From Lentisphaeria bacterium (lineage in GTDB: Bacteria; Verrucomicrobiota; Lentisphaeria; Victivallales; UBA1829): a DNA stretch of 33,556 bases. Numbering within the stretch: position 1 is the first letter of the stretch; every line of letters begins with the position of its first letter. The stretch covers positions 1-33,556 of the forward strand of contig JAFTJI010000146.1 in NCBI GenBank assembly GCA_017456495.1, written 5' to 3'. This document shows, piece after piece, positions 24,807-33,176 of the stretch. Under the pieces are notes generated by a model, which saw only the letters and a list, made by a program, of their open reading frames with translations, searched no databases and had not been told where the DNA came from. The position numbers and the translations under genes were made by a program.

Positions 24807-25657
24807 TCAAAATCGGGATAATTCCGGAGAATGAAACCTGTCAGCGGGGTAGGATCATCCATGCCGTGGGGATGATGTCCGTAAAGATTGCGGTTGAGGA
24901 TCTCAATATCGCCGCCGGCATCTTTGATCAATTTTTCCATGATGTCGATATTTGTTTCCGGCAGAACGGACTGATCCTGTCCGCTGCGGATGACCAGCGT
25001 GGGGATCTTTGCCTTTGCAATGGGAAGATAGTTGTTCAGCGGGTTTTTCGGATGCTTTCTCAACCCCTCAACATCTGCGACACCGTAAGCGGCAAGATGT
25101 TTTTTGTATTCTGTCTGCATGAACGGGATCAGAGTCGGGTTTGTGTTTGTTTCGTCGCGGTCTCCGGCAAAGGAAAGCGAACAGACCGGGGCATCAAGAT
25201 ACATTGCTCCGACAGTTTCGGGGTGTTCTGCTGCCCATCTCCAGGAGAAGAGACCGCCGTAGCTCATGCCGATCAATGCGGCTTTCTTGTGGAAGTGCAT
25301 CTTCTGGAGCATGTCATAAAACTTTTCCAGAATGCGGACGCCTTCATCATTCATATAAGTTTCAAACACGTCGATATGAACATGATGGAATCCGCGATCC
25401 AGCAGCTGCAGGGCAGGGGTTCTGGGAACAAAAGCTTCTGCCCATTGCAGACACCAGCTCCAGGGCAATCCCTGTGCCGGGTGCGGCGGTTCCACAATAA
25501 ACCCTTTGTGACCTTCCAGTTCAAAGTTGTGGCGGATATATCCGTGCCAGATCACGGTTTCCCCTTCGGGATAGGCAATCTGTTTTTTCGATGTGAAAGC
25601 ATATCTTTCATTTCCGGCAGCAGCCAGAGATTCCTTGCTCATTCCTTTGTCAGACAT
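24800..25657 (-). CDS. alpha/beta hydrolase
   Basis: A 285-residue cytoplasmic protein with an alpha/beta hydrolase fold. The nucleophile elbow is GMSYGG (S132), the acid is probably D228 (SGQDQSV) and the base is H261 or H264 (GHHPHGMDD). The oxyanion region precedes it (residues about 60-100). A cap-like helical segment at about 165-215 (TLIPFMQTEYKKHLAAYGVADVE) would shape the substrate pocket. It could be an esterase, peptidase or lactonase; substrate cannot be deduced. It is transcribed divergently from the metallophosphoesterase with an AAAGGAG Shine-Dalgarno. Its own promoter and terminator are visible, so it is probably monocistronic. Confidence 0.85.
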   Translation of the reverse strand: MSDKGMSKESLAAAGNERYAFTSKKQIAYPEGETVIWHGYIRHNFELEGHKGFIVEPPHPAQGLPWSWCLQWAEAFVPRTPALQLLDRGFHHVHIDVFETYMNDEGVRILEKFYDMLQKMHFHKKAALIGMSYGGLFSWRWAAEHPETVGAMYLDAPVCSLSFAGDRDETNTNPTLIPFMQTEYKKHLAAYGVADVEGLRKHPKNPLNNYLPIAKAKIPTLVIRSGQDQSVLPETNIDIMEKLIKDAGGDIEILNRNLYGHHPHGMDDPTPLTGFILRNYPDFEI

Positions 25658-25695
25658 GATAAAAACTCCTTTGTTGTATTAAAAGTATTCATTGT

Positions 25696-25723
25696 AATAT
25701 ACCAGTATTATTGTGCTTTTCAA
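25696..25723 (-). promoter_or_regulatory. promoter of the alpha/beta hydrolase gene
   Basis: On the minus strand, TTGAAA (25723-25718) is followed after 16 bases by TATATT (25701-25696), with the extended -10 TGG. Confidence 0.7.
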
Positions 25724-25734
25724 GCTGAATCTGT

Positions 25735-25763
25735 TTGAAAAAAACAGTTCTTAATGATATAGT
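25735..25763 (+). promoter_or_regulatory. promoter of the metallophosphoesterase gene
   Basis: TTGAAA (25735-25740) and TATAGT (25758-25763) are 17 bases apart, with the extended -10 TGA. The -35 box lies only 11 bases from the -35 box of the divergent hydrolase promoter, so the two may be regulated together. Confidence 0.7.
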
Positions 25764-25794
25764 ACTGCAAACAATATGATCAGGAGATTTTTAT

Positions 25795-27510
25795 ATGAAA
25801 AAGAAATGTTTTCTTTCATGTTTTCTTGCTGTTCTGTCACTCTGTTCCGGAGCGGCAGAAGTTGTCAAGGATTCTTTTTCGGTGGTTTTAGATCGTAAAT
25901 TCAAGCCGGAAGATGCTGCTGCGGTTTCAATGACCGGAAATCTGCCAGGGAAAAAAGTCAAGTTTACTATGACGGAACGCATGACGGTTGATTTGAGAAC
26001 TCTTTTCAAAAATACTGTTCCAATCGAAGACCGGGCGATCATCCTTTTCAAAATCAATTCAGAAAAAGATCAGGAACGCTATCTCTGGCTGTGGGCGGAT
26101 TACTGGTACACCTGCTATGTGAATGGAAAATTTGTCGCGTCGACCGAACCCGCCGGAGAGTTCGCTTTTCTTCATGATTATTACCGGACACCCCGCAAGA
26201 TCTCTTTGAAAAAAGGCGAAAACTTTGTGGCGATCCACACCAGACCGGGGCGCGCAAGCTGGAAAATTGTCTGCCGTCTCATGCCGGAACGGAAAGATTG
26301 GTATCTTGAAATCGTTGGACCTATGGTCACTCATATATCCCGAACCAGTGCAGTCGTGTTGTTTTACAGCGAATTGACTCAGGCTTATGATTTCAGCTAT
26401 TGGAAAAAAGGGAAAAAGAACGAAGCAAAAACGATCCCCGCAAAGTATGTTTACGGCAGAATTCCGATGAAAAATCTGTTCCGTCATGAATTGAGCGGGC
26501 TGGAGCCTGATACGGAATACGAATATGAGTTCCGCAATGTGGACCCGGACGGAATCAGTGAACACGGAAGTTTCCGCACCGCTCCGGCATCAGGGGTTGA
26601 ACATACTTTCGCAGCGATCAGTGACACTCAGACCGGTTATGAAGAACGGGAAAGCCTTATCCGGCAACTGGTGAAGATGGGACTTTTCAAAGATATCGAC
26701 ATGCTGGTGTCTCTGGGGGATGTTGCCAATGGATTGGATTATTTTATCTGGACTTACTTTGATTCCTATATCACCCCGTTCCGGGAAGAGGGCGTGACGG
26801 CTCCTTTCTATCCTGTTCGCGGAAATCATGAATACCGGGGACTTGATACAACGCCCTACACAGAATTTTTCGGATGTCCCTATTACTCTTTCCGGTACGG
26901 CGATGTTTTCTATATTGTTCTTGACACCGGAGAAGACAAAGCCCGCCGGAAGTATGGACACAAATATATGTTGATGACAGATACTTCGGAATTTTTCAAA
27001 CAGCAGAAAGCGTGGCTGGAAAATGTGATCAAAACGAAAGATTGCCGGGAAGCGAAATACAGGATCGTGCTTGCTCATGCACCCCCGTTTGAATGGGAAA
27101 AACCGTATTACAGCAAACAGATCTATGAGTTCGCAGCGTGTCTGATGGGCAAGGATCCGGAATGTAAAATCGACCTCTGGCTTTGCGGCGATATCCATGC
27201 ACCGTACCGTTTTGATCCGGTGACAGGTGAAATGGTCGGCGCAGAGCGGAAAGCCACCAAACGGAAACAGTGCAAACTGACTGCAACGGATGCAAAAAAC
27301 ATACATTTCCCGATTTATGTGAATGACGGTCCCGGCGGTCCCGGACAGGCTTACAGTGTGACCCGTGTCCAAGTCCGGAAAGATTCACTTCTCATCACCT
27401 GTACGGGTGTTGACGGAACCGTGATGGATCAGGTTGTGATCCGCAAAGGCAAGCCCTTTGAAGTTTTGAAAACGACCTGGAAGAAGTACATTCCGTATAA
27501 CGGGAAATAA
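25795..27510 (+). CDS. exported purple-acid-phosphatase-like metallophosphoesterase
   Basis: A 571-residue protein with a signal peptide (about residues 1-20). Residues about 90-150 look like a jelly-roll module (WYTCYVNGKFVAST). Residues about 172-263 are a fibronectin III-like domain of the kind that precedes purple acid phosphatases (GLEPDTEYEYEFRNV). Residues about 270-530 form the calcineurin-like phosphoesterase with SDTQ (D277), LGDVAN (D309), GNHE (N344, H345) and LAHAP (H428). The last motif reads GDIH (D466, H468) instead of GHxH, so one histidine ligand is replaced by Asp. The likely role is periplasmic or extracellular phosphate-ester hydrolysis. The substrate is unknown. It has its own promoter and terminator and is probably monocistronic. 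Confidence 0.85.
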   Translation: MKKKCFLSCFLAVLSLCSGAAEVVKDSFSVVLDRKFKPEDAAAVSMTGNLPGKKVKFTMTERMTVDLRTLFKNTVPIEDRAIILFKINSEKDQERYLWLWADYWYTCYVNGKFVASTEPAGEFAFLHDYYRTPRKISLKKGENFVAIHTRPGRASWKIVCRLMPERKDWYLEIVGPMVTHISRTSAVVLFYSELTQAYDFSYWKKGKKNEAKTIPAKYVYGRIPMKNLFRHELSGLEPDTEYEYEFRNVDPDGISEHGSFRTAPASGVEHTFAAISDTQTGYEERESLIRQLVKMGLFKDIDMLVSLGDVANGLDYFIWTYFDSYITPFREEGVTAPFYPVRGNHEYRGLDTTPYTEFFGCPYYSFRYGDVFYIVLDTGEDKARRKYGHKYMLMTDTSEFFKQQKAWLENVIKTKDCREAKYRIVLAHAPPFEWEKPYYSKQIYEFAACLMGKDPECKIDLWLCGDIHAPYRFDPVTGEMVGAERKATKRKQCKLTATDAKNIHFPIYVNDGPGGPGQAYSVTRVQVRKDSLLITCTGVDGTVMDQVVIRKGKPFEVLKTTWKKYIPYNGK

Positions 27511-27537
27511 TAAATTTTCTGCGGACAGCTGAAAAGA

Positions 27538-27580
27538 GTGAGTATTTTATGATTTTTATACTCACTTTTTTCATTTTTTT
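27538..27580 (+). terminator. factor-independent terminator of the metallophosphoesterase gene
   Basis: GTGAGTAT (27538-27545) pairs with ATACTCAC (27558-27565) over a 12-base loop. A T-rich tail runs from 27566 to 27580. Confidence 0.85.
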
Positions 27581-27593
27581 GCTTGATTTGACT

Positions 27594-27621
27594 TGATATT
27601 TTGTTGAATTTGTGCTATATT
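27594..27621 (+). promoter_or_regulatory. promoter of the topoisomerase operon
   Basis: TTGATA (27594-27599) and TATATT (27616-27621) are 16 bases apart, with the extended -10 TGC. The start codon at 27662 lies about 35 bases after the expected start site and is preceded by AAGGA. Confidence 0.65.
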
Positions 27622-27661
27622 CACCTGATGAAATAATAGCTTTTTACGAAGGATTTCAGAT

Positions 27662-29506
27662 ATGGCGTCAGAAGAAGAAACAGAGATGGATGTTGAGGTG
27701 ACCGGCGCGGCTGCGGCTTCCAAAGCCTATGATGCCGATACCATTAAAACCCTCAGTTCTCTGGAACATATCCGGCACCGTCCCGGAATGTATATCGGAA
27801 GAATGGGCGATGGCTCCCATCCCGATGACGGAGTTTATGTGCTTATCAAAGAAGTCATTGACAACAGTGTCGATGAATTTATTATGGGCTGCGGACGGAG
27901 AATCGATGTCTCCATTCACGACAACTTGATCAAAGTCCGGGACTACGGACGCGGGATCCCGCTGGAAAAGTTGGTGGACTGCGTTTCCAAAATCAATACC
28001 GGGGCAAAATATAACAGCGATGTCTTCCAGTTCTCTGTCGGTTTGAACGGAGTCGGTACGAAAGCAGTCAATGCTCTTTCTGAATTTTTCCGGGCAACCG
28101 CTGTCCGTGACGGTAAATTTAAAACCGCAGAGTTCCGCAACGGTGTTCTGGAAAAAGAATCCGACGGCACCACCGATGAACGGAACGGGACGACCATTGA
28201 ATTTATTCCTGATACCACACTTTTTCCGAAATATGTGATCAAACAGGAGTTTGTGGAGCGCCGACTCTGGATGTACGCCTATCTGAACAGCGGACTTTCT
28301 CTTTATCTCAACGGAACCACCCGTTACTATTCCAAGAATGGTTTGTGTGATTTGATCAATGCGGAAATCGGCGGGGAAAGTCTTTACAATGTCGTCCATT
28401 ACAAAGATAAAACGCTGGAATTTTCTTTCACTCACACCAATGACACCACGGAAAAATACTACTCTTTCGTGAACGGTCAGTACACCAATGACGGCGGAAC
28501 CCATCTTTCTGCCTTCAAAGAAGGACTGCTCCGTGCAGTCAATGAGTTCTCCGGAAAAGATTATGATGCCAGAGACTTGCGCGACGGGATCGTCGGTTCC
28601 ATTGCTGTCAAAATCCAGGAACCTGTGTTTGAATCCCAGACCAAGAACAAACTTGGCAATACCGATATCAAAGGCTGGGTCGTCTCCACGGTCAAACAGG
28701 CTGTGGAAGATTATCTCCACCGGAATCTGGAAGAAGCGGAACTTCTGTTTGAAAAGATCAAACGGAATCAGGAAGTCCGCAAGGAAATTCAGGCTGTCCG
28801 GAAAAAAGGAAAAGAGTTTGAAAAACGCATGAGTATGCGGAACAGCAAACTCAAGGATTGCAAATATCATTTCGGCGACCGTTCCAAGTTCGGCGATGAT
28901 ACCATGATCTTCCTGACAGAAGGGGATTCTGCAGGCGGTTCTCTCAACCAGAGCCGTGATGCCAATACTCAGGCGGTCTATGCGCTTCGCGGAAAAGTCT
29001 TCAACTGCTTCGGCGAAAAGATCGAAAAAGTCTATACAGTGGAAGAACTTTACTACATCATGCGGACACTTGATATTGAAGACAGTATCGAAAATCTGCG
29101 TTACAACAAAGTGGTGATCGCAACAGATGCTGACGTTGACGGTTTGCATATCCGGAACCTGCTGCTGACATTCTTCCTGACTTACTTTGAATCTCTGGTT
29201 CTTACCGGACATCTTTATATTCTGGAAACTCCGCTTTTCCGTGTCCGCAACAAGAAAGTGACTTACTACTGTTATTCGGAAGAAGAACGGGATCAGCGCG
29301 CCAGAGAGTTGGGCAAAGCGGAAATCACCCGATTCAAAGGGCTTGGGGAAATCTCCCCGAAAGAGTTCGGACAGTTCATCGGAAAAGATATCCGTTTGGA
29401 ACAGGTGACGATCGATCATACAAAGGGCATTCACGAAATGCTGAAATTCTATATGGGTGACAATACTCCCGAACGCTGGGATTTCATTGTCAATAATCTG
29501 GTGTAA
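27662..29506 (+). CDS. parE: topoisomerase IV subunit B (type IIA topoisomerase ATPase subunit)
   Basis: A 614-residue protein, within the usual ParE range and shorter than E. coli GyrB. The GHKL ATPase motifs are present: EVIDNSVDE (E64 as general base), RDYGRGIP (D94) and GLNGVGTK (127-134). The transducer domain follows. The TOPRIM domain has TEGDSAGGS (E420) and DADVDG (489-494), which bind magnesium. There is no GyrB-type insert in the C-terminal part. With the A subunit two bases downstream it forms a heterotetramer that decatenates and relaxes DNA using ATP. ParE rather than GyrB is favoured by length and by pairing with a ParC-type neighbour, but a gyrase-like activity cannot be excluded. 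The first 20 residues are an acidic and alanine-rich extension. Confidence 0.93.
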   Translation: MASEEETEMDVEVTGAAAASKAYDADTIKTLSSLEHIRHRPGMYIGRMGDGSHPDDGVYVLIKEVIDNSVDEFIMGCGRRIDVSIHDNLIKVRDYGRGIPLEKLVDCVSKINTGAKYNSDVFQFSVGLNGVGTKAVNALSEFFRATAVRDGKFKTAEFRNGVLEKESDGTTDERNGTTIEFIPDTTLFPKYVIKQEFVERRLWMYAYLNSGLSLYLNGTTRYYSKNGLCDLINAEIGGESLYNVVHYKDKTLEFSFTHTNDTTEKYYSFVNGQYTNDGGTHLSAFKEGLLRAVNEFSGKDYDARDLRDGIVGSIAVKIQEPVFESQTKNKLGNTDIKGWVVSTVKQAVEDYLHRNLEEAELLFEKIKRNQEVRKEIQAVRKKGKEFEKRMSMRNSKLKDCKYHFGDRSKFGDDTMIFLTEGDSAGGSLNQSRDANTQAVYALRGKVFNCFGEKIEKVYTVEELYYIMRTLDIEDSIENLRYNKVVIATDADVDGLHIRNLLLTFFLTYFESLVLTGHLYILETPLFRVRNKKVTYYCYSEEERDQRARELGKAEITRFKGLGEISPKEFGQFIGKDIRLEQVTIDHTKGIHEMLKFYMGDNTPERWDFIVNNLV

Positions 29507-29508
29507 TC

Positions 29509-31935
29509 ATGGCTGAAAAGAAGAAAAAATCCAAAGAGATCCCGCAGGAACAGATCGCTCCGGAAGAGGTTGTTCAGACTCCGGACGTGGAAAATGCTGA
29601 AGCTGCGGTCGTGGAAGAGGAAGAAGATTCCACCACTGCCATGGCGGAAACCGTTAAAGGAAATAATGAACTCCTCCGTAAGATGATGGGGGAAAACTTC
29701 ATTGAATACGCTTCTTATGTGATCAAGGAACGTGCGATCCCCGATGTGGATGACGGCTTGAAACCCGTACAGCGGCGTATTCTCTGGACCATGCACAAGA
29801 TCGACGACGGAACCTTCCAGAAGGTTGCGAATATCGTCGGCGAAACCATGAAGTACCATCCGCACGGGGATGCTTCCATCTATGATGCTCTCGTTGTCGT
29901 GGCGAATAAAGAACTGTTTATTGAAAAGCAGGGGAACTATGGTAATATCGTGACCGGTGACCCCTCTGCTGCAGCCCGTTACATCGAAGCCCGCCTTTCC
30001 AAACTCGGAAAAGAGGTGCTGTTCAATGATGGTATTACGGAACTGATTGATTCTTACGACGGCAGAAATAAAGAACCTGTCCGCCTTCCGATCAAGATCC
30101 CCGCACTGCTTCTGATGGGCTCCGACGGTATCGCTGTCGGTACCAATACCAAAATCATGTCCCATAACTTTGTGGAACTGCTCAATGCACAGATCGCTGT
30201 TCTGAAAGAAGAAGAGTTTCAGCTCTTCCCAGACTTCCTGCAAGGCGGGATCATGGATGCCTCCCAGTATGAAGATGGAAACGGAAAAATCACGCTCCGT
30301 GCTAAGATCGAACTGGATGGAAGAACTTTGATCATCAAGGAAATTCCTGCGTTCACCACCACCGGAAAACTGATGGATTCCATCGAAAAGGCGGCGAACA
30401 AAGGTAAAATCAAGATCGCATCCATTCATGACTTGACATCCAGCGAAGTCCGGATCGAGATCGTTCCCCAGCGCGGGTATGATCCCCAACGGGCGATCCA
30501 GGCTCTCTATCAGTACACCGATTGTTCTCTCTCCGTCAGCCTGAACCTGATGGTCATCAAAGAAAACCGTCCGTCCCGCATGACGGTTACGGAAGTTGTG
30601 AAGCGGAACACGGAAAAACTGCTGGAATATCTCCGCTATGAATTGAATATTGAAGTCGGAAAATCTCTTGATAAATTGCTGGTCCGGACACTTGCACAGA
30701 TTTTTGTGGAAGAACGGATCTATAAGAAGATTGAAAACTGCAAGACTTACGAAGCAATCGAAAAAGAAGTCCGAGCCGGATTGGAAAAATACCGCAGCGA
30801 ATGGGAACCGCTTCTTCAGCAACTGGTTCAGAACCTCCGCGACCGGGGCTTGGATCATCCCACAGATCCCGATGAAGCGTTGCGCTTCTCCCAATTGGAG
30901 CAGGGGATCATCCCCCTCGTGGAAATCGAACGTCTTCTTGCAATTCCCATCCGCAGGATCTCTCTGTTCGATATCAACCAGAATAAGAAAGATATGGCGG
31001 AAATCTCCAAACAACTGGAAGAAGCACAGAAGAACCTGAAACGTTTGAAAGCTTACGCAATCAAGTATTTGCAGAGATTGATCGACGAGTACGGACAATT
31101 CTTCCCCCGCAGAACCGAGATCCGTCAGGCGGCGTTCGATAAGATCGACGTCAGCGCAATCGCTCTGAATAACATCCGCGTCGGCTGGGATCGCAAAAAC
31201 TGCTATGTGGGAACCTCCGTCAAGAGCGATGATGTAGTCGTCTGTAATGAAGTTGATCATCTGCTTTGTGTTGAACGGAAAGGATCTTACAAGGTCATTG
31301 CAATTCCGGACAAAGTCTTCATTGACCGTCTTTACGAGTTCCGGAAGTATGATAAAAACACTGTTTTCGGAATTGTTTATTCTGATAATAAGACCGGAAA
31401 AGTCTACTACAAGCGGAGCTGTATCAGCCAGTTTATCCGCGATAAAGAGTACCGGATCATTCCTGAAAAATGCCGTTTGGAACTCATTACATCCCGTCCG
31501 AATGCGATTTATGAGTGTAAGATCGACACCCCGATCAAAGCGCGGCAGACACAGGAAATCGACCTTTCCAAAGCACCTTTGCGGTCACCGAAAGCCGGCG
31601 GACAACTGTTGTTCCCCCGGAAGATGACGAAAATCACCTTTGTGAAATATCTTGATGGCACCGAAGAACCGGAAGATCCGGAACTGATCAATGTCCCGCC
31701 GGATCCCGTCCCTGTTCCTCCGGAACCGGAAGAAGTGGAAGAAAATCCTGCAGTTCCGGAAGAAAAACCGGTCAAGAAAGCTCCTGTAAAAAAGAAGGAG
31801 GAAACTCCTGTACCGGAACCGGATGATGATTCTGAACAGTCTGAAAATCAGGAAGATACAAAAGAAGAAAAGCCCGTTGTACCTGAAACGGAAGACGATA
31901 ACTGGGGAATTTCCCAGATGGATTTTGGATTCTGA
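29509..31935 (+). CDS. parC: topoisomerase IV subunit A (DNA-cleaving subunit)
   Basis: An 808-residue DNA-cleaving subunit. An acidic, disordered-looking extension covers residues 1-50. The winged-helix core follows with HPHGDASIYDAL and the catalytic tyrosine Y158 (AAARYIEARLS). The position equivalent to E. coli GyrA S83 or ParC S80 is A122, as I recall for Bacteroidetes-type ParC. The tower and coiled-coil domain spans about 380-560. A short pinwheel-like domain covers about 565-690 and lacks a recognisable GyrA box, which argues for ParC over GyrA. The last 110 residues are an acidic, proline- and lysine-rich low-complexity tail ending in WGISQMDFGF. It starts two bases after the parE stop, so the two are coupled translationally, giving balanced subunits. 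Confidence 0.92.
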   Translation: MAEKKKKSKEIPQEQIAPEEVVQTPDVENAEAAVVEEEEDSTTAMAETVKGNNELLRKMMGENFIEYASYVIKERAIPDVDDGLKPVQRRILWTMHKIDDGTFQKVANIVGETMKYHPHGDASIYDALVVVANKELFIEKQGNYGNIVTGDPSAAARYIEARLSKLGKEVLFNDGITELIDSYDGRNKEPVRLPIKIPALLLMGSDGIAVGTNTKIMSHNFVELLNAQIAVLKEEEFQLFPDFLQGGIMDASQYEDGNGKITLRAKIELDGRTLIIKEIPAFTTTGKLMDSIEKAANKGKIKIASIHDLTSSEVRIEIVPQRGYDPQRAIQALYQYTDCSLSVSLNLMVIKENRPSRMTVTEVVKRNTEKLLEYLRYELNIEVGKSLDKLLVRTLAQIFVEERIYKKIENCKTYEAIEKEVRAGLEKYRSEWEPLLQQLVQNLRDRGLDHPTDPDEALRFSQLEQGIIPLVEIERLLAIPIRRISLFDINQNKKDMAEISKQLEEAQKNLKRLKAYAIKYLQRLIDEYGQFFPRRTEIRQAAFDKIDVSAIALNNIRVGWDRKNCYVGTSVKSDDVVVCNEVDHLLCVERKGSYKVIAIPDKVFIDRLYEFRKYDKNTVFGIVYSDNKTGKVYYKRSCISQFIRDKEYRIIPEKCRLELITSRPNAIYECKIDTPIKARQTQEIDLSKAPLRSPKAGGQLLFPRKMTKITFVKYLDGTEEPEDPELINVPPDPVPVPPEPEEVEENPAVPEEKPVKKAPVKKKEETPVPEPDDDSEQSENQEDTKEEKPVVPETEDDNWGISQMDFGF

Positions 31936-31951
31936 CAGAAAGGAAACTGAA

Positions 31952-32428
31952 ATGGCAGAGCAACTGAAAACGGAACGTCCCGATTGGGATACCTACTTTA
32001 TGGAAATCGCCAATGTGGTTGCCAGCCGGAGCAACTGTTCCCGCCGTCATGTGGCAGCCGTGATCGTGAAAGATAAACGGATCATCTCCACCGGGTACAA
32101 TGGAACTCCGCGCGGACTCAAAAACTGTCATGAAGGCGGTTGTCCCAGATGTTCTTCCAATGCACCATCCGGAAGCAATCTTGGCGAATGCCTTTGCAGT
32201 CACGGGGAAGAAAATGCAATCGTTTCTGCCGCTTATCACGGCGTGTCTGTGAAAGATGCAACGCTTTACACCACGTTCAGCCCGTGTCTGCTCTGTGCAA
32301 AAATGATCATCAACGCCGGAATCAGAGAAGTTGTTTACCGGGAGCGGTATTCCATTGATACGACTTCCGCCGCGATTTTGAAGGAAGCCGGTGTGATCCT
32401 GCGTCCTCTCACTTCCGATAATGAGTAA
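31952..32428 (+). CDS. dCMP deaminase-family protein (cytidine/deoxycytidylate deaminase)
   Basis: A 158-residue zinc enzyme, expected to deaminate dCMP to dUMP for thymidylate synthesis. The catalytic motif is H84-G-E86 (SHGEENAI) with PCLLC (C112, C115) binding zinc. Further cysteines and a histidine before it (C29, H60, C64, C67, C80, C82) resemble the second, structural zinc site of dCMP deaminases such as T4 and ComEB. The start is ATG 31952, 16 bases after the parC stop with AAAGGAAA upstream; a longer in-frame start within parC is rejected. Its stop overlaps the start of the next gene by eight bases. Cytosolic. Confidence 0.88.
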   Translation: MAEQLKTERPDWDTYFMEIANVVASRSNCSRRHVAAVIVKDKRIISTGYNGTPRGLKNCHEGGCPRCSSNAPSGSNLGECLCSHGEENAIVSAAYHGVSVKDATLYTTFSPCLLCAKMIINAGIREVVYRERYSIDTTSAAILKEAGVILRPLTSDNE

Positions 32429-33173
32429 AGCTCTGGAACGCCTCCGCCGATTGGCTGGGAAAGCCTCGGCGGACTACCGTATGATCCAGCCCGGAGATCA
32501 TCTTCTTCTGGGCGTTTCCGGCGGAAAAGACAGCCTTGTTCTTCTGAATGTTCTCTGCGCAATCAAAGCAAAGAGTCCGTTCCCTTTTACTCTCACAGCT
32601 GCGACTTTCGATCCCGGTTTTCCCGGGTTCGGGGCAGGGGAGACCGCAAAGTATTGTGAAAGTCTCGGTGTGGAACATCACATTATCCCCTTTGATATGC
32701 CAGCCTTGCTGAAAGAGAAAGGAAATCCGGAAAGCCCCTGCGTTCTCTGTTCCCGTATGCGGCGCGGCTGCCTTTACACTCTGGCACGGAAACTTGGGTG
32801 CAATAAACTCGTCCTCGGTCAGCACATGGATGATGTTGTGATCTCTTTCCTCATCAGCTTGAGCCGCGGGGAGGGGTTGACGACGATGGGACCAAATGTC
32901 CCGTCGGAAGATGGTACTCTGCGGGTGATCCGACCTTTGATTTATGCAAGAGAATCCCTTGTGGCAGAAGCTGCTGCCGGGTTGGATTTTCCGGCGCGCG
33001 GAGAGTGCCAATACAAAGAATATCTTTCAGAGAATGGCGTTCGTGCCTACTTCAAAGATTTGCTCGAAACAATGGAGCAAAGGATCCCGGATATCCGCAG
33101 TCACATTCTCCATTCTCTTTCAGATGTCCGTCCGGAATATCTGCTTGACAAACGTTTCCTGAGTCTGCCCTGA
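32421..33173 (+). CDS. TtcA-like tRNA 2-thiocytidine synthetase (PP-loop ATPase)
   Basis: A 250-residue protein with the PP-loop VSGGKDS (residues 32-38) that activates the target base with ATP. C107 and C110 (SPCVLCS) and C196 (RGECQYK) match the three cysteines that hold the iron-sulfur cluster in TtcA, which converts cytidine 32 of some tRNAs to 2-thiocytidine. It is shorter than E. coli TtcA (311), mainly at the N-terminus, and may act on a different tRNA position. GQHMDD is a conserved-looking motif. The ATG lies inside the dCMP deaminase gene (overlap 32421-32428), so translational coupling is likely. It is convergent with the next, minus-strand gene, with three bases between the stops and no visible terminator. 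Confidence 0.85.
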   Translation: MSKALERLRRLAGKASADYRMIQPGDHLLLGVSGGKDSLVLLNVLCAIKAKSPFPFTLTAATFDPGFPGFGAGETAKYCESLGVEHHIIPFDMPALLKEKGNPESPCVLCSRMRRGCLYTLARKLGCNKLVLGQHMDDVVISFLISLSRGEGLTTMGPNVPSEDGTLRVIRPLIYARESLVAEAAAGLDFPARGECQYKEYLSENGVRAYFKDLLETMEQRIPDIRSHILHSLSDVRPEYLLDKRFLSLP

Positions 33174-33176
33174 TCG

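Noticed and set aside
24758-25738. 326-codon plus-strand frame over the alpha/beta hydrolase
   Set aside because: The minus-strand gene has a complete catalytic triad, promoter and terminator. The plus frame is rich in Cys, Phe and His like other shadows.
27668-29434. 588-codon open frame on the minus strand opposite parE
   Set aside because: Shadow of parE, whose ATPase and TOPRIM motifs are complete. The antisense product has no family features.
29449-31260. 603-codon open frame on the minus strand opposite parC
   Set aside because: It is the shadow of a strongly supported gene. Composition is odd (many Phe, His and Cys) and no family is recognisable.
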